A stretch of DNA of 64,000 nucleotides, taken from the NCBI RefSeq assembly GCF_964204645.1, contig NC_134030.1, forward strand, positions 14,040,447 through 14,104,446. Reading direction: 5' to 3'. This DNA comes from Tubulanus polymorphus (taxonomy: Eukaryota > Nemertea > Palaeonemertea > Tubulaniformes > Tubulanidae). The translations under genes were made by a program, and so were the position numbers. Each line of letters starts with the position of its first letter. The stretch's first letter is position 1. Shown here piece after piece: positions 1 to 11,162 of this stretch. Under the pieces are notes generated by a model. It searched no databases, had not been told where the DNA came from, and worked only from the letters and a program-made list of their open reading frames with translations.

Positions 1-21
1 TTTACCTCCTTCAGAGAATAC

Positions 22-1129
22 CATAGGGCATTCCTTTACTTTCGCACCGCACTATGTTCCACTCTGTCTACGTCCTTCAAACTTATGTCACTGGTGTATT
101 TTTGTATGAGGAATCTTATGGTGAAGTCCGTTTTTTAATATCTCCAACAGAAAATAAAATTCGCTTTTTTTTCACAGGTAATGGTCATCTCGTCAGCAAT
201 TATTTTTTGGTTGTGTTAAAAAGTCGTAATAGGATCAATTCATTTCAATTGATTTTATTGATACAGAAAAGTATGAAAAATATTTCAAGTATTCAACATC
301 TAACAAATAATGTTTGTAAATGTGTAACGTTGTTCATAAAATCCTAAAAATAAATTTACAATTTTCCTTAAATAGGTTGTTTTTCTTTTTGATATGGGAA
401 AGTCACACGGGCGGCTACTGGGATCCTGGGCATCTCTTCTGTTTTTATACAATGTAACAAATGACTGAGTGACAGATCATGATCAAAGGACTTTTAGTAT
501 ATATATATATATAACAATGTATAAACCCACGGCAGTTCACTGCTGTGGGAATGAGATGAATGAGACAAACCCACAGCAATAGTTTAACAACCTGTGGAAA
601 ATGCCGCCGATGCCATCAATTTCCAAAATGAATAAATACTGAAAGTAAAAATGCCCTCGCATCATACGTCTCAAGATGGCTCAAGCCGGAGGACAGTGGC
701 CAATTTTATCCGCTGTGACTCGACGAGAGGCACGTATATATTGTATATTTGTATATTTTCATTTTCTGTATCATGTATGTTTCTTAGGCATCATTGACCG
801 TTTTATTAATCCAATAATAATAATCATTTTTTCTATTCTATTCCAAAAATGTGTCTTTTTAACTGTTTCTGTCGGTAGTTAGTAAGACCGGAGGCCATAG
901 TCCGACTTTTACTGCTTCCCAACATGGCGACCATTTGCAGCACGTAAAAACTGGAGGAAGAAAATTTTATAAAAAAGCGAATTTTATTTTCTGTTGAGAG
1001 ATATTAAAAAACGGACTTCACCATAAGATTCCCCATACAAAAATACACCAGTGACATAAGTTTGAAGGACGTAGACAGAGTGGAACATAGTGCGGTGCGA
1101 AAGTAAAGGAATGCCTACCATAGTCCGTC
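22..1129. mobile_element. Inverted-repeat (foldback) element, unclassified
   Basis: Bases about 27-170 reappear as a near-perfect reverse complement at about 974-1105, with weaker similarity just outside both arms. The arms, roughly 130-150 bp, enclose about 800 bp of A+T-rich DNA including a TA microsatellite near 500-513. ORFs in the arms are mirror images of one another and no transposase is visible. I could not find a convincing target-site duplication, so the exact ends and superfamily are open. A non-autonomous DNA transposon is the likeliest reading. Confidence 0.6.
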
Positions 1130-1465
1130 GCCCATCAACGTGTTGACAAAAGAAAAGTTGCTTATAATCCTGTTTTATACATGAACGATAGAAGTAAACC
1201 ATATTCTTGGAATATTGAGCATAGTGTTTAAGTTGGCTTGCACGGTTTGTGAATGGGTTTTCCTCATCATGCTGCCTGTATGCATTAAAAATCCGGATTT
1301 CAAGCGAATTAATTTGTTCAACATGTGGCCCTCTAGAAGTATACTCCACACATACTGCCCATGCATGTCTCTGTAACCGAAGGTGGAGACTAAAAGACGG
1401 TTCAGGACTCGGCAGCGGATACCGGCCCGGAAATTATTTCAAAACGTGTATTGTCGGTACCTAGC

Positions 1466-1580
1466 ACGATTTCAGCGTTTTTCGGGAATTCCCTGAAATT
1501 TCGGCGTTTTTCGGAAATTCCCTGAAATTTCAGCGTTTTTATTTCAGCGATTCAGCGTTTCAGTGTTTCAGCTTTTTCAG
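1466..1580. repeat. Degenerate TTTCAGCG short tandem repeat
   Basis: The words 'tttcagcg' and 'ttccctgaaatttc' recur about every 8-40 bp in this stretch, giving an imperfect minisatellite. It has no coding potential. Confidence 0.6.
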
Positions 1581-2071
1581 CGAAGTTCAGGAACCGACAG
1601 CCCCTCTACCATCAATGCCTAACCCCTGTTCGACCAACTGTGGGCGTTTTCCTTTGAAACATAAGCCTAATTGTAGAAGATAAGCATTAATCTATGTTAA
1701 TGCTGCATCTTTATCATGAAACCTAAGAAAGATTATTCTATTATTTAGGAATCACGCTTTGTGACGAAGAAATTGGTTCTAGGCTATAAATTTTACGACT
1801 CAAACGAATCTTTTCCTCAACAAAGCCGCTTTTAGTTTGATGCAAAATGAAATTTGCTTTTAAAATGTGTAACTAGGCCTAATCAAAAGGATATTTCAAA
1901 AGCAAACTTTGCCGGGCCAAGAGCCATATTGAATTCAATTTTTTCCGAACCATTATGCCTCTTTCATCATAACATTATTTATCCTATTTCAAGATCTTAG
2001 GCCTACAAGTAGAGAGAGGGCCTACGTCGGGTTCAAATCGGAATTTTATGATTTATTTCATTTAATTCCAG

Positions 2072-2657
2072 GTTTTCACTGTAGATTATCAAAGACATGT
2101 GGCGTTGTGGGAGTTCATAGTTGTTTGATGATCCATCATTTGTAAGTGTAAGGCTATTTGAGGGATTCGAAACCGACATTTTGTAAATTTTGTAGCTTTA
2201 TTACGTTTAATTCCAGATTATCATGACACGTTTCATTATGGGGGTTTGTCAGCGAGTTGGTATGCTGTCGACAGAAGTAGTTTGATAATTCGTTTCATGT
2301 AAGTAAACAGCTATTTGAAGGATTCGAAACCGAAATCTGTATTGTGAATTTTTTAGTTGTATTTTGTTTGATTCTAGGTGAATAGGACATGATTCATTTT
2401 GGGAGTTTGTACCCGAGTTTGTATACTGTCAAATGAAGTTTCTTCGTCAATTTGTCGTATGTAAGTATCAATCTATAGGTTATATAGGCCCTATTAGGTG
2501 TTCGATACAGAAATTTTGTGAATTCCTCAGATTTATTTTAATTTATTCCAGGTTGTTATCAGAAAAATATGTACTTTATTTCATAGGTTGGTCTTTGATT
2601 GAAAACTAAAAATGGATGATAGTTCTAAATTTGATGTTGATTCACATGACCAATCTA
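2072..2657 (+). repeat. Four tandem exon-like modules with splice-site consensus
   Basis: Four related modules follow each other. Each has a pyrimidine-rich tract ending 'ttccag' or 'ttctag', then 70-106 bp, then a 'gtaagt' donor: 2072-2141, 2217-2298, 2378-2460 and 2552-2657. Shared words inside and around them ('ggattcgaaaccga', 'gggagtttgt') show they arose by duplication. Only the last has a plausible initiator ATG (2612), which opens a short frame up to the donor at 2658. They could be alternative first or 5'-UTR exons of an unrecognised gene, or a degenerate tandem repeat that mimics splice sites. I see no confident downstream coding exon. Confidence 0.4.
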
Positions 2658-4500
2658 GTAAGTATGGCTCACTCGTCTTTTAGAATAAGAGACCTACTGC
2701 ATTAATCCTTCAATTCAAGTTGCTATACAACCTTTTATACAGATATTTACCTTATCAATATAAACATGTTTTTGCCATTAGCCATACAATTCAGTAAAAC
2801 TTTTCCCGTCCAGATTTTGAAACATCATTTGACTCAATTTTTCCTCCTAGAAAATTGCTTTAGCTCATTCCAATGTTCGCAGTAAAAGTGAATGTAGCAT
2901 GTATGATTCCCATCCATCAATTTTGTCTTGTTTCGTATTTTTAGCGAAAATCTCGAAAAATCTTGACGTCGAGGCAGGTGGTGGCCAGACAAAGACATAT
3001 TCTTGGGAAATATTTAAAGGCGCATGGCAAACACACTTATTGTTCAATTTTTTCCTATCCTTATTTTGAAATCGAAGTATTGTAATAAACTATTGATTTA
3101 TTTTTGTTGATCAACGCAACTAGTTTTGTTGTTTTCTTTCTTAATTTACAAACTGACTTCACAGAATTTGATTATGAGTCAAGGATTTTCTAAATTTCTG
3201 AATGCTTTCTCTGGTTTTAAGATCAATTCAAATTCAATCTTCAAAATATTTTATTGAAAGAAATTCTACTGAAGACAGATTTTGAAATGAAGGATATATC
3301 CAGGCAAATGATTATAGCAAAATCAACTGATGATCATCAAGGTGAAGTTTTCATTCATCTTCGGCTAATTTGTCTACCCCTGATGATTGAAGCATTTTGG
3401 TTACTCGTGCCAATTAGTCAGCCACAGTCGATTTTCATGCCATCTGACCTCTTTCCATCTGTAATTAAGCAATCAAATGTAAGAATTACTTAGGTAAGGA
3501 GCGAAATAATATATAGATATCTTAGGAGACTATTTGAAATCATGAGTTTGTTGTGAAAATCTATTACTACAGTCTCGTAGAGCATAGACACCAAGCCACG
3601 TGGCATTGGTATTTTAAGGGCTATTCAGTTTACTCCAAAACAAGTCAATGATTAACATTAAAAAAGCTTCGTATCAAGGGTATGTCGACTCGTGACGCCC
3701 ATGAATTATCATCCCATAATTACAATGAAGCCAATTCTGCATGTACATTAGCACGACTGATTACTAATCCAAATATTGCATTACAAAAAAAAAAAATTAC
3801 GCAAAACGTCAAGTACTTACAGCATCTGAGACAGTTGCGCTTAAGTTAGCGTGTTAAGTTACGTCTTTGGCTGTCAATGTCGAAAAAGCCTAATTTGAAA
3901 CATACATTTGCGCACTGTGGTTTAATATTCCTGCAAGAATCCGCAAAGGAATTGAAGACCGTAGTGACTAGTTCATTCCACGAATAATAGCTGGAAAGAA
4001 AGTAATCAAAATAAATTGTCATGCACATTCAGTGTAAACCAGGCCATAACAAGCTGCTATTAAGGCATTCCACTGACTGGCTCTACCATTATATTTAGGG
4101 CCTAAATCTATTCTAGGCGCATCCCCCAAAAAAGCTAGGCATTAATTAAAGAAATCATTTAATACATTCCCTGGTTAACGGATTCTCACCTTAAAATACA
4201 TAAACTCCGCTGTCGTTGTCATCGATCCGAGTCGTCAACTGAACGCGGAAGTAAAATTCCGTGCGAAAATTCCTACAATTTCTGTCCATATCACGTTGAT
4301 TTGACCCCGAAATCTTCAGGAAATGTAGCCAACGTAAATTGATTTACGAATAGAATTAATCAATTTTATTTTAGAAATCATGGTTTCGTGAAATTCATTA
4401 GGGTCCTAAAACTTGCGATAAATTTAAGCCGAAAATGATTTCAACCATCCACCATGTTGTTTCATTAATAAAACAATTATTGCGCGCCGGCGCTGTACTG
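2658..4500. other. Unassigned sequence
   Basis: No convincing gene, RNA or repeat was found. A frame from 3254 to 3493 reads as possible protein but has no recognisable domain, and no flanking splice structure I would trust. Confidence 0.4.
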
Positions 4501-4511
4501 TGATAATGCAT

Positions 4512-4583
4512 GGTTTCACTAGGATTCGAACCCTCGACCTCTCAGTTGGGAGTCAAACACCTTATCCACCATGCCACAGAGGA
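4512..4583 (-). pseudogene. tRNA-like relic (possible SINE head)
   Basis: On the minus strand there is an A-box-like 'TGGCATGGTGG' and a perfect B-box-like 'GGTTCGAATCC' at tRNA spacing (72 nt in total), with CCC in the anticodon-loop position. The acceptor stem does not pair and the T and anticodon stems are weak, so this is not a functional tRNA. A tRNA-derived SINE head or tRNA pseudogene fits best. Confidence 0.5.
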
Positions 4584-4861
4584 CAGGACGCTGTTTTTAT
4601 CGTTAGTGGGAGTACCGGACAGGGCGAGTCGCGATTGCTACTATCATCCGGTGTTATCTTTCAGTAAGTAATTTTAAGTTTAAAATAGCACGGAGAGTGC
4701 ATAGGTATAATCTACGCGGAGCGAATGCGTGTTATATTACTATCAGAATTCTACATTTCAATTAGAAGCAGTTGTCGAATCTGATAGAAGATGAATTTTA
4801 TGTGCGAAAAAAAAGTGGAAAATATGTAAATAATAATAATAACAATCAACAGAATTAAAAA

Positions 4862-4941
4862 AGGGTTTTCGACGAAAGTCAGAAAACCCTAATAATCACG
4901 CGAATTTCAATAGGGTTTTCTGTGAAGCAACAGAAAACCCT
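4862..4941. repeat. Pair of tandem perfect hairpins
   Basis: Two hairpins 50 bp apart share the stem AGGGTTTTC/GAAAACCCT. The first (4862-4890) has 9+3 bp with one bulged A and a GAAA tetraloop. The second (4912-4941) is a perfect 12-bp stem with a 6-nt loop (GAAGCA). Each is followed by 'aataat' or 'aataaa'. The differing upper stems still pair, a pattern of compensatory change. Confidence 0.6.
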
Positions 4942-6229
4942 AATAAACGCATTTCAGTGACAATGGCATGATTTAATTTTTTTGTAAACAGAGATGTGAA
5001 AATAACTCTACAATATGCTTAAAACGGTTGCTTACTACAAATTACCATATTCCTTAACTTTGGCCCCAAAATACTGCACTTATGAAAATCGATATAATAT
5101 TTGGATTTCACCTGAAATATTGTTTTCTTAAAGTACTCTAATGAAGTAATCTTATTATATGGATAGTTCTCGAGGAATGGATTATAAGCAATATTTATTC
5201 AATTATGGATAACCGTGACGGAGATGAATGGGTTCGTGGCGCCATATGTTATAGTGACGTCATAGAGGTCAGTTAATGGTCATTCAGCACTGCTGAGCAA
5301 TGTAAGTGAAAGAGTTTTATCTGAAATTACAAAAAAATAGTATTTGTTGCATGAAACTCTGAAACAAAAATATTGTGAAGTACTAACTACAAGTTTTCAC
5401 ATACAGCGGAGAATGACCCTGTAATACTTAGGAAGAAATCTTTAGTGTAAAACATATAAAACTATTGAAGCCATGAGATTTAATGTAGAAATCTGACTTT
5501 TTTTAACTCAAGAAAAATCTATTCTCGTGTAATCGATAAAACAATAGGCTCTCAATATGTAATCAACGTTCCCAAACTCCCACGTTGTTTTTCGCAGAAA
5601 ATGTTTTTTTTTTAAATTTAATCACGGGTCCCTTAATTCGCTCGAAGGTCTATCATATTTTGGGTGATTTTCTTTGGTCACGCCACCGGGTGCCTTCCTT
5701 CAGCAAAACCTACATTTTTTACAATGTTGAACTTGGAAACAAATTTCTTGTGTAAAACATAAACTGTTAAAGCCGTTCGTAGAACATATCTGACGATACA
5801 GAAAGATTTATTGTCGTATGAAAGATAAAACAAGCAAGGCTTTCAATTTGTAATCAACTCTCCCAAAGCATGTTTTTTTTTCGCAAAAAGGAATTCCTTT
5901 TCCATACATGTATTTATTTGATCACGGCGAATCTTCGCTTGAATAGATCTTCGACATCTTGGGTGATTTTCTTTCGCCACGGCACACCGAACACGTGCCC
6001 CCGCAAAACCTATGTTTTTTTACAACGTAGAATTCTATATAAATTGCCGAAAGGGCACTCGCCTTTATTTAATTCATTAAAACTCTGGCTGTGCGCTTCA
6101 CCAAGTTTCGACTTTGACATATTAATAAGCGCACAGCGAGCGCCGAAGGCGCGAGCTGGAAGCGCAGCTCCTTAAGTTAATCGCGCGTATGAGGCAAATT
6201 CAAATTTTCTATATTTCTCCATACCGTCC

Positions 6230-7359
6230 GGGTCTGACTATTTCAGATGGCTGGGAGTCACCTTCATTTCGGTCTGCAAATTATACATTTAGACTTTACC
6301 TACGTATCTAAAATGGCGGACGATTCAACTTCATCTTCCGATCCGTCTTATTCTTGTCATAATTGTCATGATTTTATGGCGGTCTCAGCACTCATCAATG
6401 AACACGAATTGAAGTCAAGAACTAAGTGGTGCGTCTGGTGGAAGGAAAAGATCTCTGAATATAGTGGTGGTATGTTTATCTTTGTCTATCTGAATCTAGT
6501 CAGTAGTCTTGTTAATTGTTTTCTGTTCTATCTATATAGGCCTATTGTACAGTATAATAACTTATAAGCTGATGAGTGTTGTGTTAAGAAAACACTTGTC
6601 GTGTGCAACATGCTTTTTTCTCTTTCACTTACTGCTTTTTGACTTAATGTTTTTGTCTAATACTCCATATAACATGTATATGATGTATTTTTGATAAAGA
6701 TTATTGGGATCATTACACAGCACAAATGTGGTGTCGATTAGTTCACATAAAAAATATGCTAATTATTTGAATATAGGAACATTTAAATCACCATATTTGT
6801 ATATCAATGACTTGTAATATTCACCATATTGTACTCAATGTCACCTAACATCATCTGCACCGTATGCACTATTAAAATGCTGTAAGGCCGTGTTGTAATC
6901 CAATTTTTTTTTTGTCAATCAGAACTATGTACATGTATATTTAAATTTTAAAATTGTGTAAGTGAGTGTGTGTGATTTATATCAGAACAATGTGGTGTTT
7001 ATTCAAATTTAGAAATTTGTGAAATAAAAATGTTTGTATGGTACATATATGTTTATGGTTTTAGTTTATATTTTTCTTCAAGTTGAATGTAATTTGGGAG
7101 GACTTTTTAAGGAATTTCCTTTTGGAAAGCCGATCTCCTGATTGGAAATAAGTTTCTATTGGTCATTAATTTGAATTTCATTCAGACAAAAAATGAGAAT
7201 TTTGTTTGAACGAATTGCGCTGAAGGACCGAGTTCGTGGAACGATTTACGGGATTCGAACCCAGTGTATTGGGCTACGTTACATCGTAGGGGAAGTCTAA
7301 ATGTATAATTCGTTGACCGAAATGAAGGTGACTCCCAGCCATCTGAAATAGTCAGACCC
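6230..7359. mobile_element. Non-autonomous MULE-like DNA transposon
   Basis: The element begins GGGTCTGACTATTTCAGATG and ends with its reverse complement. The inverted arms run about 75 bp with few mismatches. It is flanked on both sides by ATACCGTCC (6221-6229 and 7360-7368), a 9-bp target duplication of the length typical of Mutator-like elements. No transposase is encoded. The interior is A+T-rich with one exon-like frame near the left end. Confidence 0.75.
6313..6470 (+). CDS. Possible captured exon inside the MULE-like element
   Basis: An ATG in a good context (ATGGCGG) opens a frame beginning MADDSTSSSDPSYSCHNCHD that runs about 52 residues, has a CxxC motif, and meets a 'ggtatgt' donor-like site near 6469. 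The family is not recognised. Because it lies within the transposon it may be a captured host exon, as in Pack-MULEs, or chance. There is no evidence of expression. Confidence 0.25.
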
Positions 7360-7446
7360 ATACCGTCCTTATCAAAAAGTGTAGTTTACATCCGGGACAC
7401 ATGGGCATTGGCTAAATCGCGGCGACGAAAATGACGGTCACGGACG

Positions 7447-9417
7447 TGTAGCGGATTTGGGTAGTAGCGTGGTCCAAATCCGTAGGCGTCCGCTACGGGG
7501 TCCGTCCCGGGTCACCTTACTTCGGGGAGTGAAGTAAAGAAGGAGCTGCCCTAAACTGCAGCTTCCCCGGGAAAAGGATTCATTCGTCAAAAATACTAAA
7601 AGTCGAGGATTATCTGTTGTACGTAAAAAAGGTTTGTCAACTCCACTGTTGTTGCTCCTACTTTCCCCATGACTCCAGGTTATCTGGCCAGAATAACCAC
7701 CCCCAGCCCCACCTCTTGATGGACCGCGTTCGGAGGATTTCACCATAAAAATATCCATCTAGGGCTCAGTCATGACTCCTTCCAAGTGCGTTCCGTTGCA
7801 CAATATCGTCCCCCCGTACAATCTCGCAGGATATCTCGCAACAACTAGTCTAGACCTCACATATCTTCAACCTCACAGTCTCGAACTAATAAAAACAAAA
7901 CCACGAATGATGCGACTCTCCTCTCCTCATGTTCCTTCTTCAGACGTGCCCAGCTTTCAAAAACATAACAGACTCGCCATGTAGAAAATATATGTACAAT
8001 AGCCATGTCATTAGGCCATTTATTAGGTCGATAAATACAGCATCAACAGGACATTTCCATAGTACAGGACTATGAAAAAAATGCCTACAAACTGCTCTCA
8101 ACCTCGCTCTAAGAGGTTTAACCAATTATTATAGATACATGTATTGCGAAAATCGCAATAAAATATCATGGTGACAGATGGAAATCGCAGTATCAGCTTC
8201 AATAGGCTATCAAAGCTGGAGAGAAAGCGATTAAGTTCACCCAGCTTCAGAGTTGAAGCAAGGAATGCTTCAGATGCTTTGAAATAAGGATCTCAGGTAG
8301 AAAGCTTCAAATCATGCTTTCAGACGACTGCCAAAGTAACTATTCAGCTAGGCTGTATAAAATTCGTAATGAAGTTTGAAGCATCACAAAGCTGGAAAGC
8401 TTGATGCTTTAAGAAACGTGCTTCGCATCACAAAAGCTGAGATCTTTAGTCTATGTACACGATAATTCGAATCTTCTCTATCTACATGATAATTGTAGTT
8501 GAAGCATCTAAAAAATGAAAGCTTCAAAGCATCCTTCATGCTTCACGGGAACATGCTTCACCATAAAGTTATTTGATTCTATCTACAAACATACGATACT
8601 TCACATCGATTATAGCTGAAGCATCTTAAAAGTGAAAGCTTCAAAGCATCATTGCTTCACCATAATAAAGTTGTTTCATTCCATCTACATGCGATACTTC
8701 ATGACGATTAGTTGAAGCATCTCAAAGCATCTCAAAGCTGAATGCTTCAAAAGTAAGGGTCTGGAAAACGATTCCCATATGTCACCATCCATGACGAAAT
8801 AGCTTATAATACGCTGTCGTTAGAAATATAATTTAATTCTAACCATGTTCTATGCAATTGCTCATCGAATAAAGGTAGTCAGTCAGCCGATCTTCAAATA
8901 AATATCTTCAGTTTGCTTGCTTTATAACTTGACGTAAGTTGACAATCAAGTTGTTATTACTGAGCAGCCGAACTGTCACACTTATATAGAGGCGCGGCGT
9001 GACGTCACAACAAAAACAAAGGCTCTAATTGGCCGAGAGACGCGAAGCATGACGTCACGCAACAACAAAAGCCGCGATTGGCTAGAAAAACACGTGCAGC
9101 GACGAGCGCACAACAACAAAGGCTGTGGTTGGTTGAAAAACCGCAGCGAGGCTCAGCTCTGCACATAAATTATTGAAACACGGGAATCGAACCCGCACGG
9201 ATAAATATTATGAAAACCGCAAGAACTACGCGAATAGAAGTGAAAATAGAAGTCCCGCGACAGAAATAAAGGTAGATAAATCACTCAAATGTGAATCTAT
9301 CCACCCCGCGCCTATATGGTTTAATTAATACAACGCGACAGGAAGGCAAATGAAGAGAGGGGAGGACACCGAAGCGAAAGAAAACAACAAATCAAATCAA
9401 CATCAATTTTCGCTACA
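7447..9417 (-). repeat. 3' LTR of the LTR retrotransposon
   Basis: The partner of the LTR at 14133-16101, with the same TGTAGCG...CGCTACA ends. It holds the same GAAGCAT/GATGCTT-rich stretch (about 8190-8760) and the same TATA/CRE/CCAAT cluster. Confidence 0.93.
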
Positions 9418-9539
9418 ATGCCCCCCCCTCTAGCCCTTTGCCTGTACATAAAAGATAAAAGGCAATGGGCGAAAATGCCCAAGAAAATTGCCAAGAACAC
9501 TACAAAATACAAGAGAACGTCCGAATCCGATCTACGCAC
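9321..9539 (-). CDS. Small membrane-spanning ORF overlapping the 3' LTR
   Basis: A 72-codon frame with one strongly hydrophobic segment (VLLYFVVFLAIFLGIFAHCLL) near its N-terminus. It crosses the polypurine tract and enters the LTR. Chance is quite possible; a vestigial envelope-like or signal-anchor peptide is the alternative. Confidence 0.2.
   Translation of the reverse strand: MRRSDSDVLLYFVVFLAIFLGIFAHCLLSFMYRQRARGGGIVAKIDVDLICCFLSLRCPPLSSFAFLSRCIN
9419..9435 (-). promoter_or_regulatory. Polypurine tract before the 3' LTR
   Basis: On the minus strand a purine run (AGAGGGGGGGG) ends three bases before the TGTAGCG start of the 3' LTR, the usual position of the plus-strand primer. Confidence 0.75.
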
Positions 9540-9709
9540 TAATTGAACACTAAAGCATACTAATTCTCTACTAATACTCTACTAATACTCTAACTCGTAT
9601 ACATATACTAACTATACTAATATATTACAATACTCACTAACAACGTAACCGTACTAATAAAGAAGATGAGATAAAACTATATAACGCGATAGAAAGAAGG
9701 TCTGGAAGA

Positions 9710-10570
9710 TCACTCTTCACGGCGACGTTGATGAATCTCCCGGCAGATGTTGCAGAGTTCGCACTCGATGTCGTGGGTCTTCGTAAATTCGGTCTTTATC
9801 TCTGACTCAAACATAACATGAGTGTGTAGCTTCTGTCCCGTCTTTTCGGCGAGTCGTTGAGAGAGTCCAGCTATGTCTCGGCACATCATACAGAATAAAC
9901 ATTGAGGTAAATCGTCTGGGTGGTGCATGATTTCGATAGTGGACATGTACATAGAATGTACATGTTTCTTGGCATTCGGATGATGATAAGTTAGTTCTGA
10001 TGACGGAATGACGGAGGGTTGAGGAATAATGACTGGCTTCTGTAATTCGGATGACGGAGTGGCAGCAGGTCGAGAAATGGTCGCAGGTTTGACGGCTGAT
10101 GATGGAGTGGTAAACGGAAGTGAGGACGTAGCTAAAATATTGTCCATCACTGGATTCTTCGTGACGACACGACGTTCAGGCGTGACGGCTGCCTTCAGAG
10201 TTGATGGTTCGCCTCGCTTGGCTATCTCGGTCGCAACAAAATTCAAAAATGAGGTCTTCGGTGGCGGCGGACCTGACACATCTGGAAACACTGGCTCCGA
10301 AATAGACACGTCGTCAATTGGTGCTAAATCATCTGATGTGATCAACTCCGAAATACTTCTACCAATAGTATTGTCACGATGCTTCTTCTTGATATGTGTG
10401 CGGGTGGTGTCATATGCTTTGGACGAGTAGTTGCAGATCTTGCATCGAAAACTTTCGTTCTCACGATCAGGGTTTTTATCGCATACTCGCAGATGTCTGC
10501 TTCGACTCGTCGATATAGAAAACCTGCCATTGCAGTACTTACATGACCATTTTTCAACTTCCGACTTCAT
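9710..10570 (-). CDS. C2H2 zinc-finger ORF of the LTR element (unknown role)
   Basis: A 286-codon frame from ATG 10570, lying between the protease and the polypurine tract where pol would normally be. The N-terminus has two zinc fingers: one beginning CKYCNGRF with histidine and cysteine ligands, and a classical FRCKICNYSS...RTHIKKKH (C-x2-C-x12-H-x4-H). A Ser/Pro/Thr-rich middle (about residues 85-200) contains repeats of 'PSSEL'. A Cys-rich tail follows (CLFCMMC and CELCNIC). It could bind element RNA or DNA, or be an acquired host zinc-finger gene. It does not resemble envelope or integrase. The intact frame implies recent constraint. Confidence 0.7.
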   Translation of the reverse strand: MKSEVEKWSCKYCNGRFSISTSRSRHLRVCDKNPDRENESFRCKICNYSSKAYDTTRTHIKKKHRDNTIGRSISELITSDDLAPIDDVSISEPVFPDVSGPPPPKTSFLNFVATEIAKRGEPSTLKAAVTPERRVVTKNPVMDNILATSSLPFTTPSSAVKPATISRPAATPSSELQKPVIIPQPSVIPSSELTYHHPNAKKHVHSMYMSTIEIMHHPDDLPQCLFCMMCRDIAGLSQRLAEKTGQKLHTHVMFESEIKTEFTKTHDIECELCNICREIHQRRREE

Positions 10571-10627
10571 AGTACTGGAAAATAAAAATACATGCGAGTA
10601 TTAATTAGCAGCCTGAATTGCTAAGGC

Positions 10628-11160
10628 TTATAAAAGCCATTCGCCGAAGCGATCTGGACGTCTCGTCTGTCGGCCTGAGGATGTTATGACCGGCTGTATA
10701 AATCTTGCAATCGTAGTACTCCAGAAATCCATCCCTATAATGACTTGATTTGAAATCTCAGCTACTACAAATTCCCAGGGTGTCGGTTTGTTGAAAATAT
10801 TAATATTGGCACAAACTTGACCAAAGACTTTAAGTGAAGTTCCATTAGCTGCGCATAAATTGAAATCGCACGTGGAAAGTGAATCGCGAGTAATGGCGTC
10901 GAGCGTGTTGAAAACATCGTGACTTAAAACAGAAATACAGGCTCCAGTGTCAATTAAACAATCGACCTGTCTGCCTATAAATCTACCCTCGACGATTATG
11001 TTCGAGTCTGCTTTGCCGAATCGTTTATCTGTAGGCCTAACGCTTAATTTGACTATTGGTTTATCGATTTCAGGATGAAGTGGTTTTGATGAGAGCTCTA
11101 CTGTCTGGGCTGATTTGGCTCTCCTCGGACCAGCCGTTGTCCGTTTCCCTGACGATTTGA
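10628..11160 (-). CDS. Retropepsin (aspartic protease) of the LTR element
   Basis: A minus-strand frame without its own ATG that runs from the edge of the nested element to TAA at 10628-10630. It contains the retropepsin active site in 'VDCLIDTGACISVLS' (DTGA, catalytic Asp) and the second conserved segment 'VIIGMDFW' about 85 residues later, the ILGxDFL-type motif. Upstream are about 60 polar residues that probably linked it to Gag. It would process the Gag precursor. The frame ends shortly after the protease domain with no reverse transcriptase following, so in this element the protease is the last enzymatic module. Confidence 0.82.
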
Positions 11161-11162
11161 AT

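Noticed and set aside
7438-7984. LTR-derived ORFs (7438-7758 minus, 7772-7984 plus, and copies at 14007-14656)
   Set aside because: They lie inside LTR sequence, differ by indels between the two LTRs and have no domain.
10029-10430. Plus-strand 133-codon ORF
   Set aside because: It is antisense to the intact zinc-finger ORF of the retrotransposon, whose zinc-finger motifs are unmistakable on the minus strand.
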